This document shows, piece after piece, positions 34,707-43,372 of a stretch of DNA of 64,000 bases. Made by a program: the position numbers and the translations under genes. Under the pieces are notes generated by a model, which did no database searches, was not told the DNA's origin, and worked only from the letters and a program-made list of their open reading frames with translations. Origin of the DNA: Cecembia rubra (GTDB lineage Bacteria > Bacteroidota > Bacteroidia > Cytophagales > Cyclobacteriaceae); the NCBI RefSeq assembly GCF_003014575.1, contig NZ_PYGF01000013.1, forward strand, positions 55,551-119,550, in the 5' to 3' direction. Position 1 is the stretch's first letter. Each line of letters starts with the position of its first letter.

Positions 34707-34833
34707 TGTTAATACTGAAATTCTAAGAATTCTTTAATTAAGATCAACACAGATACATACCAATGCTAAAAACAAAGAAAATCTAATTGGAAAATACCAA
34801 CTTCCAGTTTGCCTTTACTCCAAAAATACAGAC

Positions 34834-35066
34834 TTGGGAAACCTTAGAGAGACCTTTTCACTAATCAAGTTTTCCATCTTCATCCCGTGGAACATGTCAA
34901 AGACCGGAATTTCAGGATCGACGGAAAGTACATCTTTGAGGTGGATGGCAAGAATAAAACCACTGAGCAAATTCAGGGAATTAAAAACAGCTTTATCGCT
35001 GCTGATAGTATTGAATATGGAATTGAAAAACGTATTCAACTCTGGCTTTTTGGTTTTTTACGCTGA
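34834..35066 (+). pseudogene. Remnant of an AAA-ATPase/DUF4143-type protein gene
   Basis: Only the C-terminal end is left. From 34834 the frame reads GNLRETFSLIK; from 34872, in another frame, it reads FHLHPVEHVKDRNFRIDGK, then YIFEVDGKNKTTEQIQGI, and ends LWLFGFL before a TGA at 35064. This order matches the tail of the ATP-binding proteins with DUF4143 common in Bacteroidota. One frameshift and the loss of the Walker domains show it is not functional. The assignment is from memory of the family, not a search. Confidence 0.62.
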
Positions 35067-35134
35067 GGTTTTAAACAATCGAATTTTTCTTAATTTTCAA
35101 AACCCTTTAATTTATAATGTCTTTTTTTCATAAC

Positions 35135-36061
35135 TCAATGCACTCCCTCAAACCAATTGAAATACTGTTTGATGATGTTTTCTTTTTCCAAATGCAGGTA
35201 TTCCAAAAATGCCTCAGCTACTGGCGAAAACCGCTTATTTTTTAAGTAAATCAGATTCCATGTGGTTACAATAGGTAGATCATTTACCGGAATGATCTTC
35301 AAATCCCCATCCTTAATTTCATTTCTAAGCCCTATAAGGGGCATCACCGAACAACCTAATCCTGCAATTACCGCCTGTTTCACGGCCTCATTGGAAGTGA
35401 GTTCCAATTTTTTGCTTACCGGAATATTGTTTTTCCTTAAATACCGCTCCATGGTCAGGCGGGTACCTGACCCATGTTCTCTGAAAATCAGGGTAATTTT
35501 TTCAAAAATCTCCTTTCCATAAACCTTTTGGATAAGATCAAAATCCTTGTTGGCCACCAAATAAAGTTTATTCTCCATAAGTGGGATTGCCTCCACCTGC
35601 ATAGCTTCAGGAAGAATTGAGACCAAAGCGAAATCAATTTCGTTTTCATCAAGACTATTGATGACCATTGCCTTGTTGGTCACATCGAGTTTGAGTTCTA
35701 TGCCAGGATTGGCTTTTAGGAAATCCGCCAAAAAATAAGGCATGACATATTTCCCTGTGGATACCACAGAAATCTTTAACCGTCCAGTCAATTGACCCTT
35801 GAATGAAGCAGTCTTAAAATTAATGGCATTGACCTGTTCCACTATCTTTTCAGCAGCTAAAGCTATTTCCTTTCCAAAATCTGTGATGTACAACTTCCTC
35901 CCTACTACTTCGGTCAGGGGTATGTCAAACTGCTCCTGAAAGTTTTTCAATTGTATGGAAACTGCAGGTTGGGTCAAATGCAATTCTTCTGCAGCTTTTG
36001 TAATGCTTTCCGTTTGAGTGACCTTTAAAAAAACCTGTAGTTGATGAAGTGTATAATTCAT
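35135..36061 (-). CDS. LysR family regulator
   Basis: A 308-residue LysR regulator. The N-terminal winged HTH (LHQLQVFLKVTQTESITKAAEELHLTQPAVSIQLKNFQEQF) is followed by the two-lobed effector domain from about 90. It is transcribed divergently from the carbonic-anhydrase-like/sbtA pair, 91 bases away. By the usual LysR logic it controls that pair, perhaps in response to inorganic carbon, like CbbR/CmpR; this is inference from position. A perfect 6+6 inverted repeat overlaps its own start codon. Confidence 0.9.
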   Translation of the reverse strand: MNYTLHQLQVFLKVTQTESITKAAEELHLTQPAVSIQLKNFQEQFDIPLTEVVGRKLYITDFGKEIALAAEKIVEQVNAINFKTASFKGQLTGRLKISVVSTGKYVMPYFLADFLKANPGIELKLDVTNKAMVINSLDENEIDFALVSILPEAMQVEAIPLMENKLYLVANKDFDLIQKVYGKEIFEKITLIFREHGSGTRLTMERYLRKNNIPVSKKLELTSNEAVKQAVIAGLGCSVMPLIGLRNEIKDGDLKIIPVNDLPIVTTWNLIYLKNKRFSPVAEAFLEYLHLEKENIIKQYFNWFEGVH

Positions 36062-36075
36062 AAATTTTTTTTATG
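36059..36075. promoter_or_regulatory. Candidate LysR box (CATAAA-N5-TTTATG)
   Basis: Perfect inverted repeat containing T-N11-A (36061-36073), the LysR core pattern. It overlaps the regulator's start codon and lies in the divergent promoter region. The AT-richness raises the chance of coincidence. Confidence 0.35.
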
Positions 36076-36152
36076 TAAAACATTACAAATATAAATGAAA
36101 ATATATTAATTATACTGGTGAAATTTGCAAAAGGTTTCAAAAATCGAAAAAA

Positions 36153-36650
36153 ATGTCCCAAAGGATTTTTCTTATTTGCCCATCTAATCCAATACAAAAC
36201 TACCTAAAGAAGCAATACAGGAATGAACCAATATTTTTTTCATCTCCAGGTACAGTTTTTGAGGGACAGGCAAATAAAGACTTGGAAGAAATATATCGGT
36301 TGATTAAAGAAATGGGTATAACAGAAATCATCCAGGTCCATGATACGGATTCGGTTTTCCTCAGGGACATTGTTCTGCAGCATGATGAATTCGAATTTCC
36401 CGGAAAAAAAATTCTCTCGGAAATATACGACAGCAACACTCATGAGATCGAAAAAGAAGCAAAAACCTCATCCAAAGTTGGTGTATTGGCTTTGTTACAT
36501 ATGGAATCTCAGGCACAATATTTGATAAATCAAGAAAAAATTTCTGAACTTTATTTGGAAGGCCTTATCCATTTCAAAGGATTACTTACCCAAGTACAAA
36601 AAAACAAATCGATTGAATTCGAACTCGAATTCCAACAACTACCAGCATGA
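36153..36650 (+). CDS. Carbonic-anhydrase-like protein lacking the zinc site, partner of SbtA
   Basis: A 165-residue protein. Its layout follows a beta-carbonic anhydrase: strand with FLICPSN (compare CxDSR), a helix with LEEIYRLIKEMGITEIIQVHDTDS (compare the SxEYAVxxLGVxxIIVxGHxxCG region), then a later MESQAQYLINQEKISELYLEGLIHFKGLLTQV (compare NVxxQxxxLxxxPxIxxxxxxGxLxLHGxxYDI). The His-x2-Cys zinc ligands are not kept, so catalysis is unlikely. It overlaps sbtA by four bases (ATGA). I infer a bicarbonate-sensing or SbtA-binding role, like SbtB in cyanobacteria but unrelated in fold. Homology is my reading, not a search. Confidence 0.55.
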   Translation: MSQRIFLICPSNPIQNYLKKQYRNEPIFFSSPGTVFEGQANKDLEEIYRLIKEMGITEIIQVHDTDSVFLRDIVLQHDEFEFPGKKILSEIYDSNTHEIEKEAKTSSKVGVLALLHMESQAQYLINQEKISELYLEGLIHFKGLLTQVQKNKSIEFELEFQQLPA

Positions 36651-37609
36651 ACTACCATTTATTAATTGACAACTTTACCAATCCTGCCTTTTTATTTTTT
36701 GTTTTAGGGATCTTGGCTGTAAGGTTAAAAAGTGATCTTGAAATACCCAACAACTCCTCTAAATTTATATCCCTTTATCTTTTGTTTGCCATTGGATTCA
36801 AAGGTGGGCAAGAGCTCGCTCACAGCGAATTCAATATGGGTATCATTTGGGCAGTTTTGTTTGGCATAGCGGTAGCAAGCATTATCCCGTTGTACACATT
36901 TTTTATTCTCAAAAAACGTTTCAGCGTAGAAAATGCAGGAGCAATAGCTGCCGCATATGGCTCTGTTTCAGCGGTAACATTTGTAACTGCCGTTTCCTTT
37001 TTAGAAATACAGCAGCAACAATTCAATGGTTACATGGTCGCCATTATGGCTTTGATGGAAGCTCCGGCCATCATATTGGGGGTTTTGCTGATCAAAATAT
37101 TTTCTGAAGAGAGCAATTCTCAAATGAAAATCAGAAAAGTTGTCCACCATGCCTTTACCAATGGTTCGGTCCTTCTCATTTTAGGAAGTCTAATTATTGG
37201 ACTATTGGCATCCGAAAAAGAGGCAAGAGGAATAGAACCTTTTACCACAGATATATTTAAAGGTTTCTTGGCCATTTTCCTTCTTGACATGGGAATTACA
37301 AGTGGTAAAAAATTGAAAGACTTTTTAGATTCAGGAAGATTTACAGCTGTATTTGCGATCATTATCCCTTTTATCAATGGGATAATTGTTGCCTATATAT
37401 CCCAATTGATTACCCCTAATACAGGAGACCGGTTCATGTTTGCCATCCTGGCAGCATCAGCTTCCTATATTGCCGTTCCCGCAGCCATGAAGATTGCCGT
37501 TCCCAAAGCAAATCCCGGCATTTTTTTACCGATGGCACTGGCTGTAACATTTCCCTTCAACATTACACTTGGTTTCCCGATTTATTATTGGGTCGCGAGC
37601 AGTTTATGA
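36647..37609 (+). CDS. sbtA: Sodium-dependent bicarbonate permease
   Basis: A 320-residue membrane protein with about ten helices. It matches the SbtA family: FVLGILAVRLKSDLEIP near the start, LYLLFAIGFKGGQEL, GSVSAVTFVTA in the middle, and the second-half repeat with FLLDMGITSGKKL and AASASYIAVPAAMKIAVP. SbtA takes up HCO3- with Na+ at the inner membrane. In a heterotroph it would feed carboxylation reactions. It is co-transcribed with the carbonic-anhydrase-like gene and divergent from a LysR gene. Confidence 0.9.
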   Translation: MNYHLLIDNFTNPAFLFFVLGILAVRLKSDLEIPNNSSKFISLYLLFAIGFKGGQELAHSEFNMGIIWAVLFGIAVASIIPLYTFFILKKRFSVENAGAIAAAYGSVSAVTFVTAVSFLEIQQQQFNGYMVAIMALMEAPAIILGVLLIKIFSEESNSQMKIRKVVHHAFTNGSVLLILGSLIIGLLASEKEARGIEPFTTDIFKGFLAIFLLDMGITSGKKLKDFLDSGRFTAVFAIIIPFINGIIVAYISQLITPNTGDRFMFAILAASASYIAVPAAMKIAVPKANPGIFLPMALAVTFPFNITLGFPIYYWVASSL

Positions 37610-37666
37610 TTTTGAAAAAATCACAATATTTAATTTAAGAAATTGGATCAAATAAAATGTTAAAAA

Positions 37667-37686
37667 CCCTCTTTATAAAAAGAGGG
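37667..37686. terminator. Hairpin after sbtA
   Basis: CCCTCTTT and AAAGAGGG pair around an ATAA loop, 58 bases after the sbtA stop. The flanking sequence has A/T runs on both sides, so it may serve both converging genes. Confidence 0.6.
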
Positions 37687-37727
37687 CCCTATTTAAAGAT
37701 TCCGGATTTTCCACTTGGATTTAAGAT

Positions 37728-37749
37728 AGCCCCAAACCAACTTGGGGCT
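37728..37749 (-). terminator. Hairpin at the 3' end of the SDR gene
   Basis: AGCCCCAA/TTGGGGCT, 8-bp stem with a 6-base loop, starting at the stop codon of the SDR gene. No long T-tract follows on the minus strand, so efficiency is uncertain. Confidence 0.45.
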
Positions 37750-38621
37750 TATTGCTTTTTTCCCCTGGATGCCTCCATCATATCCCACATTTCTTGAGGA
37801 ATCATATCTAAATTATTGAATTCTCCTGCTCCCATCAACCATTCCCCTCCGTCTATGGTAATGACCTCTCCATTGACATATGCCGAAAAGTCGGAAACAA
37901 GGTAAGCTGCCAAGTTGGCCAGCTCCTGATGCTCCCCTACTCTGCCTACAGGTACTTTTTTGGCGGGGTCAAATTTCTTAACCAAATCCCCGGGAAGCAA
38001 CCTGCTCCAGGCACCCTCAGTTGGGAATGGACCTGGCGCAATGGCATTACTTCGGATTTTATATTTTGCCCATTCCACCGCCAAAGATCTGGTCATTGCC
38101 AATACCCCGGCCTTTGCAGCGGCACTGGGAACCACATATCCGGATCCTGTCCAGGCATAGGTAGTCACGATATTGAGGAAAACCCCGGGATGCTTGGACT
38201 TGATCCAGGATTTTCCAGCAGTCAAAGTGACATTTGAAGTCCCCTTAAGGACAATATCCAAAACGGTATTGAAGGCATTGGTGGATAACCTCTCTGTAGG
38301 ACTTATAAAATTCCCTGCCGCGTTGTTCAATACCACATCTACCTTTCCAAAATGGGAAATGGCATCAGCCCACATTTTTTCCACCTGCTCGATTTCCCTC
38401 ACATCACAGGCAAGGGCCAGCACCTTTCCACCCGTGGCTTTTTCCATTTCTTTAGCTGTTTCTTGCAGTATATCCAACTTCCGGCTCGTGATGACAAGAT
38501 CTGCGCCCAATTTCAAAAAATAAAGCCCCATTGACTTACCTAAACCAGTTCCTCCACCTGTCACTAAAATGGTTTTACCTCTCAAAGCACCTTCTTTGAG
38601 CATTCCTTTTGTATAACTCAT
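37749..38621 (-). CDS. SDR oxidoreductase, 2,4-dienoyl-CoA reductase-like
   Basis: A 290-residue short-chain dehydrogenase. The cofactor motif TGGGTGLG is at about 22-29, the NNAAGNF stretch near 98-104, and the catalytic area is IVTTYAWTGSGYVVPSAAAKAG. The pattern of NAAGNF plus AAAKAGV without the usual Tyr-x3-Lys is that of the DECR/PECR group, which reduces 2,4-dienoyl-CoA or trans-2-enoyl-CoA with NADPH. A role in unsaturated fatty-acid oxidation is likely. It is monocistronic and divergent from a lipoprotein gene. Confidence 0.84.
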   Translation of the reverse strand: MSYTKGMLKEGALRGKTILVTGGGTGLGKSMGLYFLKLGADLVITSRKLDILQETAKEMEKATGGKVLALACDVREIEQVEKMWADAISHFGKVDVVLNNAAGNFISPTERLSTNAFNTVLDIVLKGTSNVTLTAGKSWIKSKHPGVFLNIVTTYAWTGSGYVVPSAAAKAGVLAMTRSLAVEWAKYKIRSNAIAPGPFPTEGAWSRLLPGDLVKKFDPAKKVPVGRVGEHQELANLAAYLVSDFSAYVNGEVITIDGGEWLMGAGEFNNLDMIPQEMWDMMEASRGKKQ

Positions 38622-38748
38622 ATCATTTGGATTAATTTACCGTTGAATATAGGTAATCCTCAATCCAAAAAAAAGGTTAGATCGGGCAATTTGGCATCAT
38701 TTTAAATGTCAATGAAAGAAAGTAGATTTACAGCCTCATTATTTGCCT

Positions 38749-39567
38749 ATGCGACAGAGATTCTTACTTCTTGCACTGAGTGTTTTAGTTTTCAGCTCCT
38801 GTAATACCGATATAGAAAAAAACATCAGCACGGACTTACAGGTTGAGGGACGGGAAATATTTGATATTTCATTAGGTCTGGAAGAAGCTTACTTTTTCGC
38901 TTTTCAGACATTGGATTTTTACAGAACAGTACTTCCGGACTCTTTACCAAGTTGCCCCAAGGTTACTATCAATGAAGCAGAAAGGAAAGTAACCCTGACT
39001 TTTGATAAATCCTCAAATTGCTCCACAGGAAAAAAATTGCAAAGAAATGGTAAAATCCATTTACAATATATCAATACAAATGCTTTGGAATCTATAACCA
39101 GACTGGAGTATGAAACTTATGAGGTCAGAAAAATCAAATTAGAAGGCAGAAGAGATTTTAAACAAATCCGAAGTTTGACCAATCCGAATAGGAGAACCGA
39201 AGATTTTGAAGACCTTTTGGTCATAGATGAATTTGAATCTTCAAGCAAAATCAGTGGCAATTATGAGTTTCAGTTATCCTTCCTAAATGGAAAACTTGCT
39301 GGGTTTGAAAGTTCCGGCAATTTGGAAGGCAGAAATATCACAGGAAGACCTATTGTTATGGAACCTATAGCAAATAAAAGGTATTTAACTGAATGCATTA
39401 ACCAAGGTATAGTTTTGCCTATTCAGGGAAGTGAAAGGTGGAAGATTTTCAGAAATGCCACTTCATCGACTAATCACAGCCTGAACTATGAAAATGAATC
39501 CGGCTGTCAAATAAAAGCCAAGGTAACTCTTTTTGATGGCAGGATCCTGATATTTGAACTTAATTAA
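38749..39567 (+). CDS. Lipoprotein of unknown function
   Basis: A 272-residue lipoprotein: MRQRFLLLALSVLVFSSC with lipobox Cys at 18. I chose the ATG at 38749; the frame also has a TTG two codons upstream, which is less likely. The mature part has many charged residues and beta-strand-like stretches; two Cys pairs (SCPKV, NCSTG) could form disulfides. No family was recognised. It stands alone between the SDR gene and the aminopeptidase gene. Confidence 0.7.
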   Translation: MRQRFLLLALSVLVFSSCNTDIEKNISTDLQVEGREIFDISLGLEEAYFFAFQTLDFYRTVLPDSLPSCPKVTINEAERKVTLTFDKSSNCSTGKKLQRNGKIHLQYINTNALESITRLEYETYEVRKIKLEGRRDFKQIRSLTNPNRRTEDFEDLLVIDEFESSSKISGNYEFQLSFLNGKLAGFESSGNLEGRNITGRPIVMEPIANKRYLTECINQGIVLPIQGSERWKIFRNATSSTNHSLNYENESGCQIKAKVTLFDGRILIFELN

Positions 39568-39687
39568 CCTCTGATTGCCTTTAATTTGAAATTAAACAAT
39601 AGCAGTTTTACCGGAACGCTTTAGCCTGTATCACCTTCTGTTTTAGTTTTACTAAGGCCCCAGAATTCAACAAAAATCTTTTGACTT

Positions 39688-41118
39688 ATGAAAACCCTTC
39701 AAGCTTCAGACCCAAGTTCATTTAAAGGAACAGTCATCTTGCCATTTTTTGAAAATGAAAACATATTACAAGCAAGGCTGGAGTTCAAAAATATCCAGGT
39801 ACCTCAAGCAATTTTTAACGGAAAAAAAGATTCCCAATACCTTGTAAAAGATCAAGAAAGTGGAAATATTTTTATTTTTCTAGGCTTAGGAAAAAATCCC
39901 ATCTACAAAGAAATTAAGACTGCATTCCGAAGATTAACAGCCAAACAGGCTGATTTTTTTCAGGAAAACGTATTACTGCATCTTACAGAAGAGATGGGGG
40001 AACAAGTCCTCGAAGCAGCAGTTTCGGGACTATTGTTAGGCACGTACCGCTTAGGACATTATAAAAGTGCTATTGACAAAGAAAAAGATTGGACTTCTAT
40101 TTCCCTATCCATTTCCACAAATCTTGCAAACGCAGAAATAATAGTCTTAAAGGCCCAAAAACTGGCGGCTGCCCAATTGGAAACTTTCCATCTTGTAGAC
40201 CTTCCTCCCAATAAAATCACACCATCATTTCTAGCAGAATGGGCTGAAAATGCAGGAAAGCAATATGGCTTCAATACCAAAGTGTTGGACAGAAAAAGGG
40301 CAGAAAAAGAAAATCTGCATGCTTTTTTGGCAGTGGGACAGGGAAGCCATAGGGAACCTCAATTTATAATTATGGAATACCGGCCAAGGAATGCTAAAAA
40401 ACATGTCGGCCTAGTGGGTAAAGGGGTTACTTTTGATACGGGAGGACTCAATATCAAAACCCAGGGCATGGTGCATATGAAGTGCGATATGGGAGGGGCA
40501 GCAACTGTACTCGGAGCCATGCAACTGATAGCAGACCTTAAAATCCCTGTATCCATAACAGCAGTAGTTCCTTGTGTAGAAAACTCCATTGACAATCAAT
40601 CCATTCTCCCTTCTGAGGTCATCAGAAGTTACAGTGGCAAAACGATAGAAATCATAGACACCGATGCAGAAGGAAGACTGATCCTAGCGGATGGATTGAA
40701 CTATTTGATCAAAAATTATAAGCCTGATACCATCATAGATTTTGCCACCCTAACAGGAAGTGCTGTGGGAACTTTTGGCTATGAATGTGCAGCCCTTTTT
40801 TCCAAGGATGACAACCTCCTAAAAGTATTACAGGAATGCGGGGAAAAGGTTGGTGAAAGAGTCTGGCCACTTCCAATGTGGGATGTCTATCAATCCGAAA
40901 TGGAGAGTGAGATTGCAGATATCAAAAATTACCATGGTAAGCCCTATGCAGGAGCAATCACTGCGGCAAAATTTTTGGAATTTTTCACTGAAAACCATCC
41001 TTCATGGGCGCATATTGATATAGCTGGTACAGCTTTTGGTGATTCAGAATTTGCAAAAACCAAGCATGCCACTGCTTTTGGTGTCCACTTATTGCTTAAA
41101 TTCATGGAAAATCTTTAA
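39688..41118 (+). CDS. Leucyl aminopeptidase, M17 family
   Basis: A 476-residue M17 peptidase. The C-terminal catalytic domain (from about 170) holds the di-zinc ligands and active residues: GKGVTFDTGGLNIK (Lys and Asp), MKCDMGGAA, and DTDAEGRLILADGL, the family signature (NTDAEGRL, with Asp for Asn). The N-terminal macro-like domain is weaker, as usual. It removes N-terminal amino acids from peptides in the cytoplasm as a hexamer. The ATP-grasp gene begins three bases after its stop, so they share a transcript. Confidence 0.92.
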   Translation: MKTLQASDPSSFKGTVILPFFENENILQARLEFKNIQVPQAIFNGKKDSQYLVKDQESGNIFIFLGLGKNPIYKEIKTAFRRLTAKQADFFQENVLLHLTEEMGEQVLEAAVSGLLLGTYRLGHYKSAIDKEKDWTSISLSISTNLANAEIIVLKAQKLAAAQLETFHLVDLPPNKITPSFLAEWAENAGKQYGFNTKVLDRKRAEKENLHAFLAVGQGSHREPQFIIMEYRPRNAKKHVGLVGKGVTFDTGGLNIKTQGMVHMKCDMGGAATVLGAMQLIADLKIPVSITAVVPCVENSIDNQSILPSEVIRSYSGKTIEIIDTDAEGRLILADGLNYLIKNYKPDTIIDFATLTGSAVGTFGYECAALFSKDDNLLKVLQECGEKVGERVWPLPMWDVYQSEMESEIADIKNYHGKPYAGAITAAKFLEFFTENHPSWAHIDIAGTAFGDSEFAKTKHATAFGVHLLLKFMENL

Positions 41119-41121
41119 GCG

Positions 41122-42339
41122 ATGAGCCATTCACATAAGACCTTTTTATGCATCTCCAATTATTTTAAGGGAGCTGCTTTTCTAATTGCCCTCAAAAAAT
41201 CCAATAATACGGTTTTCTTGGTGACCACTGAAAAGTTACGGGAGAGCAATTGGCCCCATGAATACCTGGACGAAATCTATTACATGCCTGGTCAGGACCT
41301 GGACTGGGATTTGGACAAGCTATTGACGGGTGTTGCAGGGATCATGAAGCACACAAAGATAGATGCCATAGTAGCCCTTGATGATTATGATGTGGAAAAG
41401 GCAACTTTCCTGAGAGAAAACCTCAGGATTCCAGGTATGGGACAGACTACCGGTAGATATTTCAGGGACAAATTGGCCATGCGGATGCGTGCCTATGAAG
41501 CTGGTGTATTGGTCCCCCCATTTTCCGCTTTGTTTCATGATGAAGACATCAATAAGTTTGCAGATACGGTTCCTGCCCCCTGGGTCCTCAAACCACGTTC
41601 TGAAGCTTCAGCACATGGAATTATCAAAGTCTTTGACAAGGAAAGTCTATGGCACAACATTCATGAATTGGGAGATAACAGAATCAAGTACCTCGTCGAA
41701 CAGTTCAAACCAGGTGATGTTTACCACGCGGACAGCCTTAATTTGAATGAAAAAACAATTTTCTGTACAGTATCGAGGTATTTGGCCACACCTATGGAAA
41801 TCTCCCAAGGTGGGGGAATATTCCGAAGTGCGAATATTTCATATGGATCAGAGGATGATTTAGCCATCAAAGAGGCTAATAAAAAAGTTATGAAAGCCTT
41901 CGGTATGAAAAATGGCGCAGCACATACCGAATTCATTAAAGGCAAAGAGGATGGTCAGATATATTTTCTTGAAACTTCCTCAAGAGTTGGTGGAGCCCAT
42001 TTGGCAGAGATGATTGAAGGTGCCACAGACATCAACCTTTGGGCAGAATGGGCAAAAATTGAAGATGCCGTCAGCAAGGGAAAAGACTATAAACTTCCAA
42101 AAGCAAAAAAAGAATATGCCGGTATTGTCCTTACGCTTTCCAAATTTGAGCATCCGGACCTTTCATCTTTTGGTGATCCTGAAGTTTGCTTCAGGGTTCC
42201 TCTGGAATACCATGCCGGACTTATAGTGAAATCGAAAAACCATGAAAGGGTCATTGAACTGCTTGATGATTATGCTGCGCGATTGAGCAATGGGTTTTCC
42301 ACTGTAGCAGAACAGGAAAAGGTGAAGAAATTTCACTGA
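41122..42339 (+). CDS. ATP-grasp domain protein
   Basis: A 405-residue ATP-grasp enzyme. The pre-ATP-grasp domain (about 1-100) ends in IVALDDYDVEKATFLRE; the ATP-grasp fold follows with FRDKLAMRMRAYEAGVLVPP, PWVLKPRSEASAHGIIKV (ATP lysine) and ETSSRVGGAHLAEMIEGAT, which contains the Mg2+-binding Glu and an Arg. ATP-grasp ligases join a carboxylate to an amine or thiol through acyl phosphate. The substrate is unknown. Coupling to the aminopeptidase gene suggests peptide or amino-acid ligation or salvage, as inference. Confidence 0.85.
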   Translation: MSHSHKTFLCISNYFKGAAFLIALKKSNNTVFLVTTEKLRESNWPHEYLDEIYYMPGQDLDWDLDKLLTGVAGIMKHTKIDAIVALDDYDVEKATFLRENLRIPGMGQTTGRYFRDKLAMRMRAYEAGVLVPPFSALFHDEDINKFADTVPAPWVLKPRSEASAHGIIKVFDKESLWHNIHELGDNRIKYLVEQFKPGDVYHADSLNLNEKTIFCTVSRYLATPMEISQGGGIFRSANISYGSEDDLAIKEANKKVMKAFGMKNGAAHTEFIKGKEDGQIYFLETSSRVGGAHLAEMIEGATDINLWAEWAKIEDAVSKGKDYKLPKAKKEYAGIVLTLSKFEHPDLSSFGDPEVCFRVPLEYHAGLIVKSKNHERVIELLDDYAARLSNGFSTVAEQEKVKKFH

Positions 42340-42348
42340 TAAATAGAT

Positions 42349-42375
42349 AAAGGGATGGACAAACATCCCTTTTTT
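42349..42375 (+). terminator. Rho-independent terminator after the ATP-grasp gene
   Basis: AAAGGGATG/CATCCCTTT, 9-bp stem with a 6-base loop and a run of T residues, 10 bases after the stop. Confidence 0.88.
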
Positions 42376-42468
42376 ATTTTACTCCCCCTTAATTTTTGCC
42401 GTTCGCAAATTTTAGGTTTTACTTAAAGTCTGAATTGGTACTTTTATGGAAAAACCTGACACTAAGAA

Positions 42469-43326
42469 ATGAAAAAATTACTGATTGTGCTTCTCTTTCT
42501 GGGAATAGGCTTAAATGTAAATGCCCAAGTGGACACCATTAAGGTTTATAGCCAAGTAATGGACAAACATCTGAAGGCTGCTGTTGTAAAACCGGAAACT
42601 TATTCCATTGGAGAAAAATCATTTCCCACTGTTTATTTGCTTCATGGTGGTTCCGGAAGTTTTTCCGACTGGCATCAAAAGGTGACCAAAGACAATTTAT
42701 TGGTTGACCTAGCCAACAAGTATCAGGTTCTCATCGTTACGCCGGGAGTAGGTCCTGCATCTTACTACTATGACAGCCCTATTCTGGATTCAGTAAAATA
42801 TGAAAGCTACTTTATCAAAGAATTGATTCCCTTCATTGATAAAAATTTCAGAACAATCAAAAAAAGAGAAGCCAGGGCAATTACAGGACTTTCCATGGGT
42901 GGTCACGGAGCTATAATGCTAAGTGCCAAAAATCCTGAACTTTTTATCGCAGCAGGAAGTATGAGTGGAGTCATGAACATTGATACCGACTTATGGACAG
43001 TCAATGAAGAATTTAGGAAAATTAGAAAAGAAAACCAAAAAGCGATGTTGGGCGAGATAGACTACAAATCTCCCTTTAGTGAATTTACCGCTGTTGGATT
43101 GGTTGACAGGATGAAAGTAAACGGCATTTCGCTGATTATTGATTGTGGGGTAGACGATTTTCTTATCAAGACCAACAGACAAATCCACCAACTTTTGCTG
43201 GAAAATGGTACTCCCCATGAATATACTGAAAGACCTGGAGCACATACATGGGAATATTGGACAGAAGCTTTGCCCTTTCATATGCTTTACATTGATAGCG
43301 TATTTAAAAAGCATTTGAACAATTGA
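42469..43326 (+). CDS. Exported alpha/beta-hydrolase esterase
   Basis: A 285-residue protein with a signal peptide (1-20, ending VNAQ) and an esterase-D-type alpha/beta-hydrolase domain. Visible are the oxyanion HGGSGSFSDW (about 59-68), the nucleophile elbow GLSMGGHG with Ser at 142, the Asp in IDCGVDDF and the His in PGAHTWEYW. It is a periplasmic or secreted esterase of the putative-esterase family; relatives include feruloyl and mycolyl esterases. It precedes an acylase gene by 46 bases, so both may act on the same kind of substrate. Confidence 0.87.
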   Translation: MKKLLIVLLFLGIGLNVNAQVDTIKVYSQVMDKHLKAAVVKPETYSIGEKSFPTVYLLHGGSGSFSDWHQKVTKDNLLVDLANKYQVLIVTPGVGPASYYYDSPILDSVKYESYFIKELIPFIDKNFRTIKKREARAITGLSMGGHGAIMLSAKNPELFIAAGSMSGVMNIDTDLWTVNEEFRKIRKENQKAMLGEIDYKSPFSEFTAVGLVDRMKVNGISLIIDCGVDDFLIKTNRQIHQLLLENGTPHEYTERPGAHTWEYWTEALPFHMLYIDSVFKKHLNN

Positions 43327-43372
43327 TAGAACGAACTACAAAAGATTAAATTAAGCTAGAATAAACCCAAGT

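Noticed and set aside
34815..35039. 74-codon minus-strand open frame
   Set aside because: It is the antisense shadow of the AAA-ATPase remnant, whose plus-strand text matches a known family end.
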